NCBI GenBank assembly: GCA_016841265.1
Contig: JAENZL010000025.1
Coordinates: 1-35,426 of the forward strand
Source of the DNA: Methanobacteriota archaeon
GTDB lineage: Archaea > Halobacteriota > Methanosarcinia > Methanosarcinales > Methanosarcinaceae
Length of the DNA stretch: 35,426 nucleotides
Direction of reading: 5' to 3'
Shown here: piece after piece, positions 19,735 through 29,000 of the stretch
Position numbering within the stretch: the first letter of the stretch is position 1
Layout: each line of letters begins with the position of its first letter
Notes under the pieces: generated by a model
The model's input: only the letters and a program-made list of their open reading frames with translations
The model's database searches: none
What the model was told of the DNA's origin: nothing
Translations under genes and position numbers: made by a program

Positions 19735-20220
19735 TAAAATTATGGAATTTTACCCTGAGAGGAGCGAAAAAAGTTATTCGTACATAGATTAGACCACTTG
19801 AGGGAGCACAGCTAATGAAATGAACTACTCATTGCTGAAACAGAATTCGACTGAAAAAACAAAGGGCATATCCGATGATTCACGTATTGGAAAACAATGT
19901 AACCGGAATACCGTTTTCAACCGTTCTTGTCCGCACGAAGTGCGGCTTTTCCAGGGAATCCCCGAAAAAGATGCAAATAAGAAAGCAAATTAGGAGATGT
20001 ATTTGCTGCAAACTGAGAACGAAAAACGGTTGCAGGCTTGTAATTTGTTTTCTTCTTCATTCTTCTTCTTCATTCTTCTTCTTCACTCTTCTTCTTCACT
20101 CTTCTTCTTTTTCATTTTACATTGGGAAAGGCCGTTTGCTACCGCAAACGGGCTGCTGACGGGAACTGCCAACCAGTGAGGGCCGTGGATTCTGAATATC
20201 TAATACAAAAACAGGTAGCC
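19735..20220 (+). repeat. Gene-free region with a family B fragment, TTC microsatellite and family A copy
   Basis: From 19735 to 19820 a weak family B end is seen (CCACTTGAGGGAGCACAGC). From about 20045 to 20115 there is a TTCTTCTTC-type microsatellite, the same kind of lead-in seen before other family A copies. From 20122 a good family A copy follows, with CCGTTTGC-TACC-GCAAACGG and AACCAGTGAGGGCCG. Open frames across the microsatellite (Ser/Phe/Leu-rich) are not credible genes. The family A copy ends about 20 bases before the TnpB element. Confidence 0.6.
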
Positions 20221-20321
20221 CTAACTTTTAACTTTAAGGCGGGAAGTCCCCTTCCTCGGAGGCATAAGCCGACAGGTGGGGGATGAAAGCCGTCAACTTC
20301 CCATTCCTCCCTTAACAAAAG

Positions 20322-20333
20322 AGATATATATCT
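20322..20333 (+). promoter_or_regulatory. Candidate tnpB promoter (TATA palindrome)
   Basis: AGATATATATCT is a perfect 12-base palindrome centred about 27 bases before the ATG at 20355, the normal archaeal TATA spacing for a transcript starting at or just before the start codon. Confidence 0.45.
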
Positions 20334-20354
20334 TTAAACCATATATACGTATTG

Positions 20355-21470
20355 ATGCTCAAAGCCTATAAATACCGATTATATCCTTCCAAAGATCAGG
20401 AAGAAATTATAAATATACATTTTGGTGCATGTAGGTTTGTTTATAATTGGGCACTCGAAACTAAAATGAAAAGGTACGAAGTAGATAAGAATCACATTTC
20501 CCGCTTTGAACTACAAGATATTTTAGTTCGGGAAATAAAGCCTAATAACGAATGGCTAAAAAAAGCTAATTCACAGGCTCTTTTATCCGCTTTGGTAAAT
20601 TTGGAAACTGCTTTTACAAAGTTCTTTAGAGAAAAAACCGGATTTCCAAATTTCAAATCTAAAAAAAATCCAGTTCAATCCTTTCAGATTCCACAACATT
20701 ATAAAGTTAATTTTGATAAAAATATAGTTAAACTTCCTAAAATCGGAGAAGTTGAAGCAGTATTACACAGAACTTTTGAAGGGAAAACAAAAACAGCAAC
20801 AGTTTCAAGAACTTCAACAGGAAAATATTTCATTAGTGTTTTGGTTGATGATGGTAAAGATTTACCTGAAAAAGAAACATTCACAGAACAAAATACAGTA
20901 GGTGTTGATGTTGGAATTAAGGATTTTGCTGTTTTGTCAAATGGGGAAAAAATCGATAATCCCAAATACCTTAAAAAATCCTTAAAACGTCTTAAAGTTG
21001 TTAGCAAGCAATTAAGCCGAAAGAAAAAAGGTTCTAAGAATCGGGGGAAGGCTAAGAAAAGGCTTGCCAAAATTCACGAAAAAGTGACAAATCAAAGAAA
21101 AGACTTTCAGCATAAAGTTTCACTAAAATTAATCCGCGAGAACCAAGCCATAGCTATAGAAACTCTGAAAGTTAAGAACATGGTTAAAAATCACTGTCTT
21201 GCACAGGCTATAAGTGACGCTTCATGGTCTAGCTTCATTGAAAAAATGGAATATAAAGCCGAATGGTACGGAAAAACCATTCTGAGAATAGGACAGTTTG
21301 AGCCATCAACAAAACTTTGTAATGTTTGCGGCTATCATAATAAGGACATTACCCTAAAAATAAGAGAATGGGAATGTCCCGAATGTAAAACATTTCATGA
21401 TAGAGACGTAAACGCCGCTATAAATATTAAAAAGTTTGCTCTGCAAGATCAAAATTTGATAGTCATATAA
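20355..21470 (+). CDS. tnpB: TnpB RNA-guided nuclease of an IS200/IS605 element
   Basis: This 371-residue TnpB, the transposon-encoded relative of Cas12, cuts DNA using an omega RNA from the element's right end. The N-terminal OrfB helix-turn-helix region starts MLKAYKYRLYP. The RuvC residues are all present: Asp185 in GVDVGIKDFA, Glu269 in IAIETLKVKN and Asp351 in HDRDVNAAINI. The zinc finger has four Cys (322, 325, 341, 344) in CNVCGYHN and ECPECKTFHD. The usual start is the ATG at 20355; an in-frame TTG sits one codon earlier. With no visible lesion it is predicted active. No serine- or tyrosine-type transposase gene is next to it. Confidence 0.93.
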   Translation: MLKAYKYRLYPSKDQEEIINIHFGACRFVYNWALETKMKRYEVDKNHISRFELQDILVREIKPNNEWLKKANSQALLSALVNLETAFTKFFREKTGFPNFKSKKNPVQSFQIPQHYKVNFDKNIVKLPKIGEVEAVLHRTFEGKTKTATVSRTSTGKYFISVLVDDGKDLPEKETFTEQNTVGVDVGIKDFAVLSNGEKIDNPKYLKKSLKRLKVVSKQLSRKKKGSKNRGKAKKRLAKIHEKVTNQRKDFQHKVSLKLIRENQAIAIETLKVKNMVKNHCLAQAISDASWSSFIEKMEYKAEWYGKTILRIGQFEPSTKLCNVCGYHNKDITLKIREWECPECKTFHDRDVNAAINIKKFALQDQNLIVI

Positions 21471-21600
21471 TCATCCCTATGGAACGTGGGGTTAAGCTTG
21501 TGGATTCGTCTAGGATACTAGGGAAAATGAAACAAGAAGCCCCTTCCTCGGCTCCGAAGGAGACAGGGAGGGGTAGTTCACTTGAACTCTCAAATCAATG
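21425..21600 (+). ncRNA. Predicted omega RNA (tnpB 3' end, right end, plus flanking guide)
   Basis: TnpB guide RNAs cover the 3' end of tnpB and the right end, with the guide in the adjoining DNA. Here the right end keeps stems also seen in the relative at 30122-30270, with paired changes: CTAG-GATA-CTAG here against GGAG-TTTG-CTCC there, and a CTCGG/CCGA stem here against CTAAAACC/GGTTTTAG there. The scaffold should end at GTAGTTCAC (21581), so the guide would begin TTGAACTCTCAAATC. The 5' boundary is uncertain. Confidence 0.6.
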
Positions 21601-21700
21601 GCGCCCAGAATACCCCCTCTAACCTTAATTGATAGAATAAAATTAGTCCCAGCACCACCCTTCAAACTTAAAAACCCTCAGCGCAAATATTCCAGTAGAA

Positions 21701-22375
21701 ATGAACAAACCGGATTCCGCAAAACCATTCGAAGCTTTCGACAAATACGCCCCTGAATACGATACCTGGTACGATAAATACAAACCAGCCTACGAGTCCG
21801 AACTCCTCGCCCTGAAACAATTTCTCCCCGCTCACCCGGAAAAGCTGAGAACCCTGGAAATCGGGGTCGGCACAGGGAGGTTCGCCTCTCCCCTCGGAGT
21901 CGGATACGGAGTCGAGCCTTCAAAGGCAATGGCGCTTTTCGCTAAAAGAAGAGGAATAGAGGTAGTTCAGGGCATTGCCGAAGCCCTGCCCTTCAAAACC
22001 CGGACTTTCGACCTGATTTTGATCGTAACAGCTCTTGCTTTTTTCACAGACCCGGCCCGGGGCCTGAGGGAAACTGCAAGGGTCCTGAAACCCGGCGGGC
22101 AGCTCATCATCGGAATGCTCGACAGGGAAAGCCCGCTCGGGCAGTATTATGTGGCGAAACAGAAGAAGAGCAGCTTTTCGTCGGGCATCCGTTTTCTTTC
22201 GGCGACTGAGGTTTCCGGACTGCTGGCAGGACTCGGATATGAAAAGCTCGAAAGCTGCCAGACGCTTTCAGGAATTCCCGAGGAGCTTGAGGAAGTGGAG
22301 CTGCCAGAGGAAGGCACCGGGAAAGGAGGCTTTGCCGTCCTCTCTGCGCGGAAACCGGGGGATCGTACCCTTTAA
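21701..22375 (+). CDS. Class I SAM-dependent methyltransferase (UbiE/Methyltransf_11 type)
   Basis: This 224-residue cytoplasmic methyltransferase has motif I LEIGVGTGRF (about 52-61), an acidic residue after beta-2 in GVEPSKAM, AEALPF (about 94-99), FDLILIV for motif IV and RVLKPGGQLIIG for the post-motif strand. The N-terminal AFDKYAPEYDTWYDKY is typical of the UbiE-like group. The substrate cannot be told. The start ATG at 21701 has only a weak upstream ribosome signal. The gene runs toward the tubulin operon, with just 26 bases between the two stops. A CCCTTTAAAGGG palindrome overlaps its stop codon. Confidence 0.88.
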   Translation: MNKPDSAKPFEAFDKYAPEYDTWYDKYKPAYESELLALKQFLPAHPEKLRTLEIGVGTGRFASPLGVGYGVEPSKAMALFAKRRGIEVVQGIAEALPFKTRTFDLILIVTALAFFTDPARGLRETARVLKPGGQLIIGMLDRESPLGQYYVAKQKKSSFSSGIRFLSATEVSGLLAGLGYEKLESCQTLSGIPEELEEVELPEEGTGKGGFAVLSARKPGDRTL

Positions 22376-22401
22376 AGGGGTAAGGTTAAGGTGTTTCATT
22401 T

Positions 22402-24615
22402 TTACGGGAATTGCCAGTGTGAGAGGGAACCATAGTTGACTTTTTTGGAAGTTGTGTTTTCAGAACTCGTGTTTTCAGTGTCATCGGGTTCCGGGGCTTT
22501 AAGGTCCGATTCATTACTGCTGTTATAGGCGGTGGTCTGATTGTATTCCTCATCGGAAAGATTCTCAGGACTCACAGGATCGGCAGAATCAACAGAATCT
22601 ACAGAGTCGGCAGAATCAACAGAATCTACAGAGTCAGCAGAATCGGTAGAATTAGCAGGAACCACTGAATTAACAGGACCCGATGAATCAACGGAACCGG
22701 AAGACCCGGTGCCTCCGACGCTTTCTGAAGCGTTTCCGTCCTGCACGATGGATTCATTCTCAGCCCCGGACGTGTTTTCGGTTTCCGGGGAGACGTTCTC
22801 CATTCCCGGGATTTGGGGGCCGTAGTTCAGGAATGCAAGGGCAAGGGCTCCGAGGACTGCGAAAGCCAGGAGGATAAGGATAACGCTGCGGACATTTTTC
22901 ATAAGCTTTTTTCTGCGGGTATGGATTTTTTCGTCCCTTGCCCCGGCATAGTTGCTTCCGAGCCAGGAGTCCAGCTTTTCCGCCTGTTTTTCGCTGAGTT
23001 CCAGGACAAAATCGTCCCCTGTCCCTGTGGCACGTTTATCCGTGGTCCTGACGGCTGAGGCTTTTTGCTCTATGAGGATTTTGAGGAGCAGTTTCCCGCC
23101 TTCTCCTACGGCGGGCAGGGTTGAAAGGACATGCTTTAAAAAGTTCACAGCTTCATGTGGGCTGAGGGGGTCGAACCCTTTGCGAAGCCCCCAGGTGAAG
23201 GTTTCCTTTCCATGGGGGTTCCCGTAAAAGGAAACGTCGGCAGTTAGCGCAAGCAGGGAGGGGAGGGAAGGGGAGGGCTCGCCTTTGCGGAAGCCTTCTT
23301 CGAGCATCAGGGCAAGTTCGGAGACGAAGTCTTCGAAAAAGAAGCCGTTTTCCAGGAGGTAACGCTGGACTCCTTCTTTTTCACTTCTGATGTTAAGCCC
23401 CCGGTACAGCTCCAGCATGAAGGCTTCAAGCCCTTTACTTACGGAATCCGTTCCGCTCAGTTTCCTGATCACTTCAGCTGCAAGTTCCTTGTCCCGGAAC
23501 ACGAAGACCCTGTCAGCCCAGCCCCTGGCAACCAGGGCATCAGCCAGCGCTTTCAGGGACTCGGGCTTTTCCCGGTAAAGTTCGAAGAGGGTTTCGATTT
23601 CTCCTTTTGCCATGAAACTGTCGGTTATTTCGGGCCCGAAGTGTTCGATCATACCCCTCCGGACTTCCTCCAGCAGCTCCTCCCGGTCCCCGGTCCTTTC
23701 CCGGAAACTCTCCTCATACCCCGGGTATTCCTGCTGCTCTGCCATGCGGACGAAAGCCCTGTAGAGAAATTCGTAATATTCCACAGGATAGGAAAGTTCC
23801 GGACCCCGTGAAGCCGGGTTGAAGCGCAGGTCCCCGTTTTCAAAGAAAAAGTCAGGGTCAGGCTCCCCGGGCCCGACTGAAAGGTCAAGCCCGGACGGAT
23901 AGAGGGAAAGGGCAAAGCTGAAAGGCAGGTGAAAAGCAGGCTTCAAGCCCGAAACCAGGCTGAAAACCAGCAAAAGCCCGTCCTCCAGTTTCGAAGTCCT
24001 GACCGAGACCGGCTGGTTTGAGAGAAGGACTCCCGCAAGCTGAGCAAGGGATTTGGCAAAGGACCCGGCAGGGAATTTTTCCGGGGAAGAAAAAGAATTC
24101 AGGGAACCCGGAAAATCAAGAAAACCCGGAAAATCCGGAGAGACCAGCGAATCCAGGTCCCCTGCTTTCCACAAACCGATTACTTCATACCGAATTGACT
24201 CCAGAGCTTCGGTTTTCGCCCTTGCCTCCTTATAGAACTTCTTGAGCCAGGTACCCTCCCGGTCAAGCTCCTCCTGCGGGATTTTCGAGATAAAGACAAC
24301 CCTTTCTTCCCTGCCAAGCTTGATTTTAGCCAGGAGGCTACAGCCTAGAAGAATTTCCCCATTTCCAGTCCTGTCCCCGGTCGAATCCCCGGTCTCGACA
24401 TACAGGGCGCTTCTTTTAATGTCCAGCCTTTTGGCAAGTTCGGAGTACTCTTTAAAGTCCTTATTTCCTGCCAGCAGCTTTCCGCTTGAGCTGAATACCC
24501 CGAAAGCAGGACCATGGCCGGAACCGGAACCGGGATTGGAACCGGGATTGGAACCGGGATTGGAACCGGAGCCCGAACCGGATTCGGAATCAGAAGCCGA
24601 ATTTCGCAATTTCAC
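22402..24615 (-). CDS. Unrecognised single-pass membrane protein, last gene of the tubulin-GTPase operon
   Basis: I do not recognise this 737-residue family. After a Gly-Ser-Asn-Pro repeat (about 11-33) there is a small N-terminal alpha/beta domain (GVFSSSGKLLAG to about residue 145), perhaps a longin- or profilin-like fold. A large soluble helical region follows to about 565. RRKKLMKNVR precedes one transmembrane helix (about 574-597), so by the positive-inside rule the N-terminus is cytoplasmic. The outer tail is Ser/Asp/Val/Asn-rich with VDSADSVDS repeats and many possible N-glycosylation sites. No vWA MIDAS motif or OmpA domain was seen. The GTG start has a strong GGAGG ribosome site 5 bases upstream and overlaps the GTPase gene by 26 bases. 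Its cytoplasmic part probably contacts the GTPase or tubulin-like protein. Confidence 0.85.
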   Translation of the reverse strand: MKLRNSASDSESGSGSGSNPGSNPGSNPGSGSGHGPAFGVFSSSGKLLAGNKDFKEYSELAKRLDIKRSALYVETGDSTGDRTGNGEILLGCSLLAKIKLGREERVVFISKIPQEELDREGTWLKKFYKEARAKTEALESIRYEVIGLWKAGDLDSLVSPDFPGFLDFPGSLNSFSSPEKFPAGSFAKSLAQLAGVLLSNQPVSVRTSKLEDGLLLVFSLVSGLKPAFHLPFSFALSLYPSGLDLSVGPGEPDPDFFFENGDLRFNPASRGPELSYPVEYYEFLYRAFVRMAEQQEYPGYEESFRERTGDREELLEEVRRGMIEHFGPEITDSFMAKGEIETLFELYREKPESLKALADALVARGWADRVFVFRDKELAAEVIRKLSGTDSVSKGLEAFMLELYRGLNIRSEKEGVQRYLLENGFFFEDFVSELALMLEEGFRKGEPSPSLPSLLALTADVSFYGNPHGKETFTWGLRKGFDPLSPHEAVNFLKHVLSTLPAVGEGGKLLLKILIEQKASAVRTTDKRATGTGDDFVLELSEKQAEKLDSWLGSNYAGARDEKIHTRRKKLMKNVRSVILILLAFAVLGALALAFLNYGPQIPGMENVSPETENTSGAENESIVQDGNASESVGGTGSSGSVDSSGPVNSVVPANSTDSADSVDSVDSADSVDSVDSADPVSPENLSDEEYNQTTAYNSSNESDLKAPEPDDTENTSSENTTSKKVNYGSLSHWQFP

Positions 24616-26086
24616 CGACCCTCCATGGGAAAACCTGGGTAATTCTCTGCTGTTCTTCGATCAGTTTTCCTTCTTTTGAAAACTGGGGAGTGAGCGTTGC
24701 GTCCACGCTGACGGTGTAAAAGTAGATGGGGACTTTCCGGGCCCGGTGGAGGATTTCCCTGAAGGTATCGGTTTTGCTCAGGAGTTTGTAGATTTCCTCT
24801 TCGATAGCCCGGGCTTCTGTCGAATCTTCCGGAATTTCGGACAGGTCTTTGAACTTATCAATTTTTGTTACCACGAGGGCGTAGGACTTGTCGCTTCCCA
24901 GGAGGTCCATAAGCCGGGAGTAAAGCCCGAAGAGGCGGGTTAATTCCATTCTTCCTTCCAGGTGATAGTCCAGGAGGTAGTCCCCGTCCACGAGGAAAAT
25001 GATTTTCCCGGCAGTTTCCATTTTTTTGTATATGGAGGCCAGGATCAGGTCGTGGAATTCTCCCTGGAGTTCCTTTGCGTAGTCCCTTTTCAGCTGCTCC
25101 AGGAAGCTGATAGTCCCGATCCGCCGGTAGATAGTGTTTATGTTGAAACGCTCCAGTTTTTCATCGAGCTTATTGACAGCCAGATCGTAATTCTCAGGGT
25201 CCAGGTCATCGGTATACTCCCCGCTGTAATCGATGAAAGAAAATTCTATGGGGATTGCCCCTTTTTTCCCGGAAAGTTCATACATTGCCATATCCGCACG
25301 GCTGGTGCTCTTTGGCATGTTCCCTGCTTCGATTTCCGCAAGCATGGACTCGATTCTCAGCCGGTCCTCCTTTGCTTTCGAGAGCTTCCCCTGCGTGTCA
25401 TAGGAAAGGATGATTTCCCTGTGCGTGCCTGCGTAAAAGTTCACGAAATGGTTGTACAGGGCAAGCAGGAGGAAGGTCTTTCCTGATCTTGAAGGCCCGT
25501 ATATGAAGACATCGGAAATCCGGACGTCCCGGATAAGCCCTGTCAGCTGGTACAGGGAAAGCACCACCAGCAAGGCCAGCCCCAGGTCCAGGGGTTTTTC
25601 CGACCTGCTTTCAAGGAAAGCCCCCAGCCTTTCACCTGAAAACGGATACATAAGTTCCAGGACAAGGACAAGGATGTAGACGCCCAGGACAATAAAAAAG
25701 AGTCGCGTCCCTGCCCTTGCATAGCCCGTAAGCAGCTTGAACCTGTTATTGTGAAGGGCCTGCCAGTCCAGAAGTCCGCCTGCCAGGAGACCCAGGAGCA
25801 GCCCGTTTACCTTCAAGACCCCCAGGTCAAAAGAAAGAAAATACAGGAAAGGCAAAAAGACCGCAATTAAAAAGAAACCTCCTTTTCTTGACTGTTCATG
25901 GAAAAACATCCCTGAAGCGCTTGCAACGAAGAATGCCGGAAAGAAACTCAGCAAAAAAGCTCCTGGCCAGGAAACCTGTGAGAAAGCTAATGTCCCTGCA
26001 AACCATAAAAAAAGGGAAGACAAAAGCAGGACCAGGCCTACTACCGGAAGTTCATAGAGGAGTTTCAGGTTGCTGTGTATCCTCAT
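24590..26086 (-). CDS. Multi-pass membrane protein with a cytoplasmic GTPase domain
   Basis: The 498-residue protein starts with five or six hydrophobic helices (about 13-31, 43-62, 70-87, 92-106, 128-146, 165-185). A P-loop GTPase domain follows: Walker A GPSRSGKT (197-204), the switch-II-type DYSGE (286-290), LVDGDYLL (about 365-372) and the base-specificity motif TKID (407-410), a variant of NKxD. The G domain is larger than a Ras core because of a helical insert at about 235-340. It should face the cytoplasm. Its ATG lies 35 bases inside the end of the tubulin-like gene and its own end overlaps the next gene, so the products are probably made together. I infer that it links the tubulin-like polymer to the membrane. 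Confidence 0.87.
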   Translation of the reverse strand: MRIHSNLKLLYELPVVGLVLLLSSLFLWFAGTLAFSQVSWPGAFLLSFFPAFFVASASGMFFHEQSRKGGFFLIAVFLPFLYFLSFDLGVLKVNGLLLGLLAGGLLDWQALHNNRFKLLTGYARAGTRLFFIVLGVYILVLVLELMYPFSGERLGAFLESRSEKPLDLGLALLVVLSLYQLTGLIRDVRISDVFIYGPSRSGKTFLLLALYNHFVNFYAGTHREIILSYDTQGKLSKAKEDRLRIESMLAEIEAGNMPKSTSRADMAMYELSGKKGAIPIEFSFIDYSGEYTDDLDPENYDLAVNKLDEKLERFNINTIYRRIGTISFLEQLKRDYAKELQGEFHDLILASIYKKMETAGKIIFLVDGDYLLDYHLEGRMELTRLFGLYSRLMDLLGSDKSYALVVTKIDKFKDLSEIPEDSTEARAIEEEIYKLLSKTDTFREILHRARKVPIYFYTVSVDATLTPQFSKEGKLIEEQQRITQVFPWRVGEIAKFGF

Positions 26087-29000
26087 TTTTCAAGGCCTCT
26101 CTCAAGCTTTTTTCTTCGTACAGTTCATTGATCCTTGCCCCGACGTTTACCCCTTTCTTTTCCAGGTTTGCCAGTTCCCCTGCTTCCTTCAGGTCGAGCA
26201 GGGCTTTTCGGGTTACGTATTTTCCTTCATGGAGTTTGAGCACGTGGTGCAGCAGGTTATCCTTCTTATTTTCATAAACTTCCCAGAAGCCTCCCCCGGC
26301 GGTCAGGGGCGAGATATTGTCCAGGAAACCCGTAGCTGAAAAGAAGGTCAGGCCAATGTCCCAGGGCTTTGTGTGGTTGTGGGTGACGAGCTTGGCATCA
26401 TTGCTGTTGCTAAGAGCCAGGACCCCGTTTATTTCTTCTTTTATCCCGTCAGCTATGGGTTCGCTTGCAATCCGGCTTGAAATGTAAGAGGAGCGCGAAG
26501 ACACCACCAGGGCGGCTTTTCCGAAGTTCCAGCGTTCGGTAGTGCTGATAGGGATCATCAGGTTATGGATCCCGAGCTTGTAACTTTCAATCAGGTTTTT
26601 GTAAGTCACCAGGATTTCCGCAATGAGTTTATCAAGTTCGCGTTTCCCGCTCTCGTCCCAGTCAAGGTCCCTCATATCGGAACTCTCGTCGATAAGGGAG
26701 AGGATTTTGGGGTTGATGTCCCCGAACTTTGTCATGTAAAGGCTGCTCAGGGTCTTGCTGCCAGTCTTGCTCCCCGAAGTCCTGACATCGCTGAGTTTTG
26801 TGAAATGCTCGTAAAATTTATCGTATTCCCTGGAAAGGTCCCTTCTGTAGGCAAGCGTTTCCTCAGTAAAGACCTCGGTTTTTCCGAGGAAACCGGAAAG
26901 GAAATTCTGAGCCTCAAGGCTTCCTTCAAGCTCCCGAAACTCCGTCTCGATCCGTTCCAGTTTCCCGGAATAGTCTTCCCTTTGCAGGTAGTAGCGGGTC
27001 AGGACCTCTCTAAGGAGGCTCCTCAATTTCGGCCTGTCCCCCGATTTAAACGCCCGGTCGATTTCCTCAAGGTCGGCGGCTTTCCTGTTCAGGTCGAAAA
27101 AGAGGGAGTCCATGATCCCGATTTTAAATTCCTCTGCCTTTTTGTTCTGGTTTTCACTCAGGAAATTTTCAGGGACATAAAATTCGAAAGGAGGGTTTAC
27201 CTGGACATAGTCCCTTCCCGAGCTCTTGATATAATCCTCCATGCTCCGTTTCTGAGCTTCAAACCTCCTGAGAAGCTTCTTTTTATTCCCCTTTAAGGCC
27301 CCGACCAGTTTCTCCTTAAAGCCCCCTTTTTCGATCCGGATGATCCTGTAATCGTAATAGTAGTAGAGGGAAATCGATTCCACGAGTTTGGAAAGGGCCT
27401 GGAGGTCTATTTCAAGCTCATGGGACATGGCAGTAATTTCTCTCTGGAGTTCCGGGACCCCGGTCAGGGTCAGCCAGGTCTCCTTATCCGTACTTTTAAA
27501 GTTTCCGAGCCCAAAATTGTCGATGAAGATGTCAATTTCCGATTTCAACTGCATCTCATGTTCCCGGATCTTATCCAGTTTCTTCTTCTGGGTAAAGTAC
27601 TGCTCAATGTCCCGGTCGTTATCGCTTAAGGCTTTATCGACTTCTTTTTCTACCCGGGAATTCACCTGTTCCAGGTAATCTTTTTCAACCTGCTGGCTTT
27701 CGATTTCGGCTTTTGTTCCCAGGCTCTCTTCCTTGAGTACTCTGGTTTTAGCGTTGAGCCGGTCAACAGAGGCCACAAGTTCCTGTTTGCCTTTCAGGAC
27801 ATTTATGAGCACGGCTCTTGCAGTTTCCTCCTCAATGCCCGCGACCCGCTTGAAAAGCCTTGCAGTATCTTCGATCCCCTGCAGGGTCTCGGGAATCAGG
27901 CGAAAGAGCTTCTTGTCATTTTCGTCCTTTAACTCGTCTTCCTTTACGCTGCCGCTAAAGCCTTTCACCCTGGAGATGAAGTCCAGCAGGTCCTCATAGC
28001 TGCTTATGTTTTCAATCCCGGCGTCTGCTGAGATGTTGTTGCGTATGAAAAACTCGACAGCGCCCGGGGTCTGGTAGTTAAGGAGTTCTCCGATCTCGTT
28101 TTTCCAGACTTTCTCGGCGTTTGTGTATTCCTTTTTAATAAACTCGGAATCTGTCCGGGTCGGAGGCATTTCCCTGAACATGTCGGAGCTGTCCAGCAGG
28201 GTTTTTACGGCCCTGTTGATTTCTTTCCTTGCCCCGCTGATTTTTTCGAGTTCCAGGATGATTTCCTCATACTGTTTTTTCAGGGTCTTCAGCTCTTCTA
28301 CGGGGTACTGGATTACATGGGCATCTGCAAAAATAAAGGAGGAATACAGGCGTTTTGAGTCGCTGAGGTTGATGTCCCCTTTTTCGAGATGGAAGAAATT
28401 CGTCAGGATGTGAGGGAACATGGAATCAAACTCATGCACCTCTACCCTGGCCTCTTCTCCCTTTTTATAGCCCGTCGGCCCGAGGGAGCTGAGCACCACA
28501 TAGTTGAAAAGCCTCTCGTTAATGTTCAGGTATTCGAGTTCGGTAAGCGCAATTGCGGCGTTTAACTGCTCCATTTCCCCTTCTTTTGTCGTGGGAATCA
28601 CCGCAAAAAGCCAGATCTGGGTAGCCTCTCCCCTCAGGGACCTGATATACCTCGCAAGGTCGATGAACATCCCTGCCCCGGTCCCTCCCCCGAGCCCCAC
28701 GATAATTGCCGTTGTCCCGGTACTCGGGAAGGTCGGAAAGCCGCTTGCCTGCCCCTGGCTCAGGACCTTATAGAAGATCGCCTTTGAAATCGCCCTTCGC
28801 CGGTGAACGCCCCCTCCGAAATCGTCAATCAAAAAGGGGTCGATTGTCCTGAGTTCCTCAAAACTCAGCCCCCGTTCCCCCGGATCGTTCAGCCACCAGG
28901 TGCTTACGGCAGGGTCCGATTTCCTTTCCTTGATCTTGGTTGCGACCTCCTGGCTTGCCAGGTCCGAGACCTGGTTTATGTTTGCCAGGGAAGGAAGGTA

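Larger units (their letters stand above)
20238..21581 (+). mobile_element. IS200/IS605-group element with TnpB only (IS1341-like)
   Basis: A single tnpB gene is flanked by structured ends and no TnpA is present, so movement would need a transposase in trans. The left end (20238-20304) begins GGCGGGAAGTCCCC and closes with CAACTTCCC, forming a stem around CGGAGGC...CAGGTGGGGGATG. The right end follows the stop codon and finishes GGGGTAGTTCAC at 21581. The boundaries come from comparison with the deleted relative at 30122-30455, where similarity stops at the same points. The element is much more AT-rich than its surroundings in the coding part, consistent with transfer. Confidence 0.8.

Noticed and set aside
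19875..20179. Ser/Phe/Leu-rich plus-strand frames
   Set aside because: They are translations of the TTCTTC microsatellite and a family A repeat.
22366..22382. CCCTTTAAAGGG palindrome as a two-way terminator between convergent genes
   Set aside because: It is short, overlaps a stop codon and has no following T-run on either strand.
22402..24615. vWA or OmpA domain in the 737-residue protein
   Set aside because: No DxSxS MIDAS pattern and no OmpA-type peptidoglycan motif is visible; the DS-rich tail is a simple repeat.
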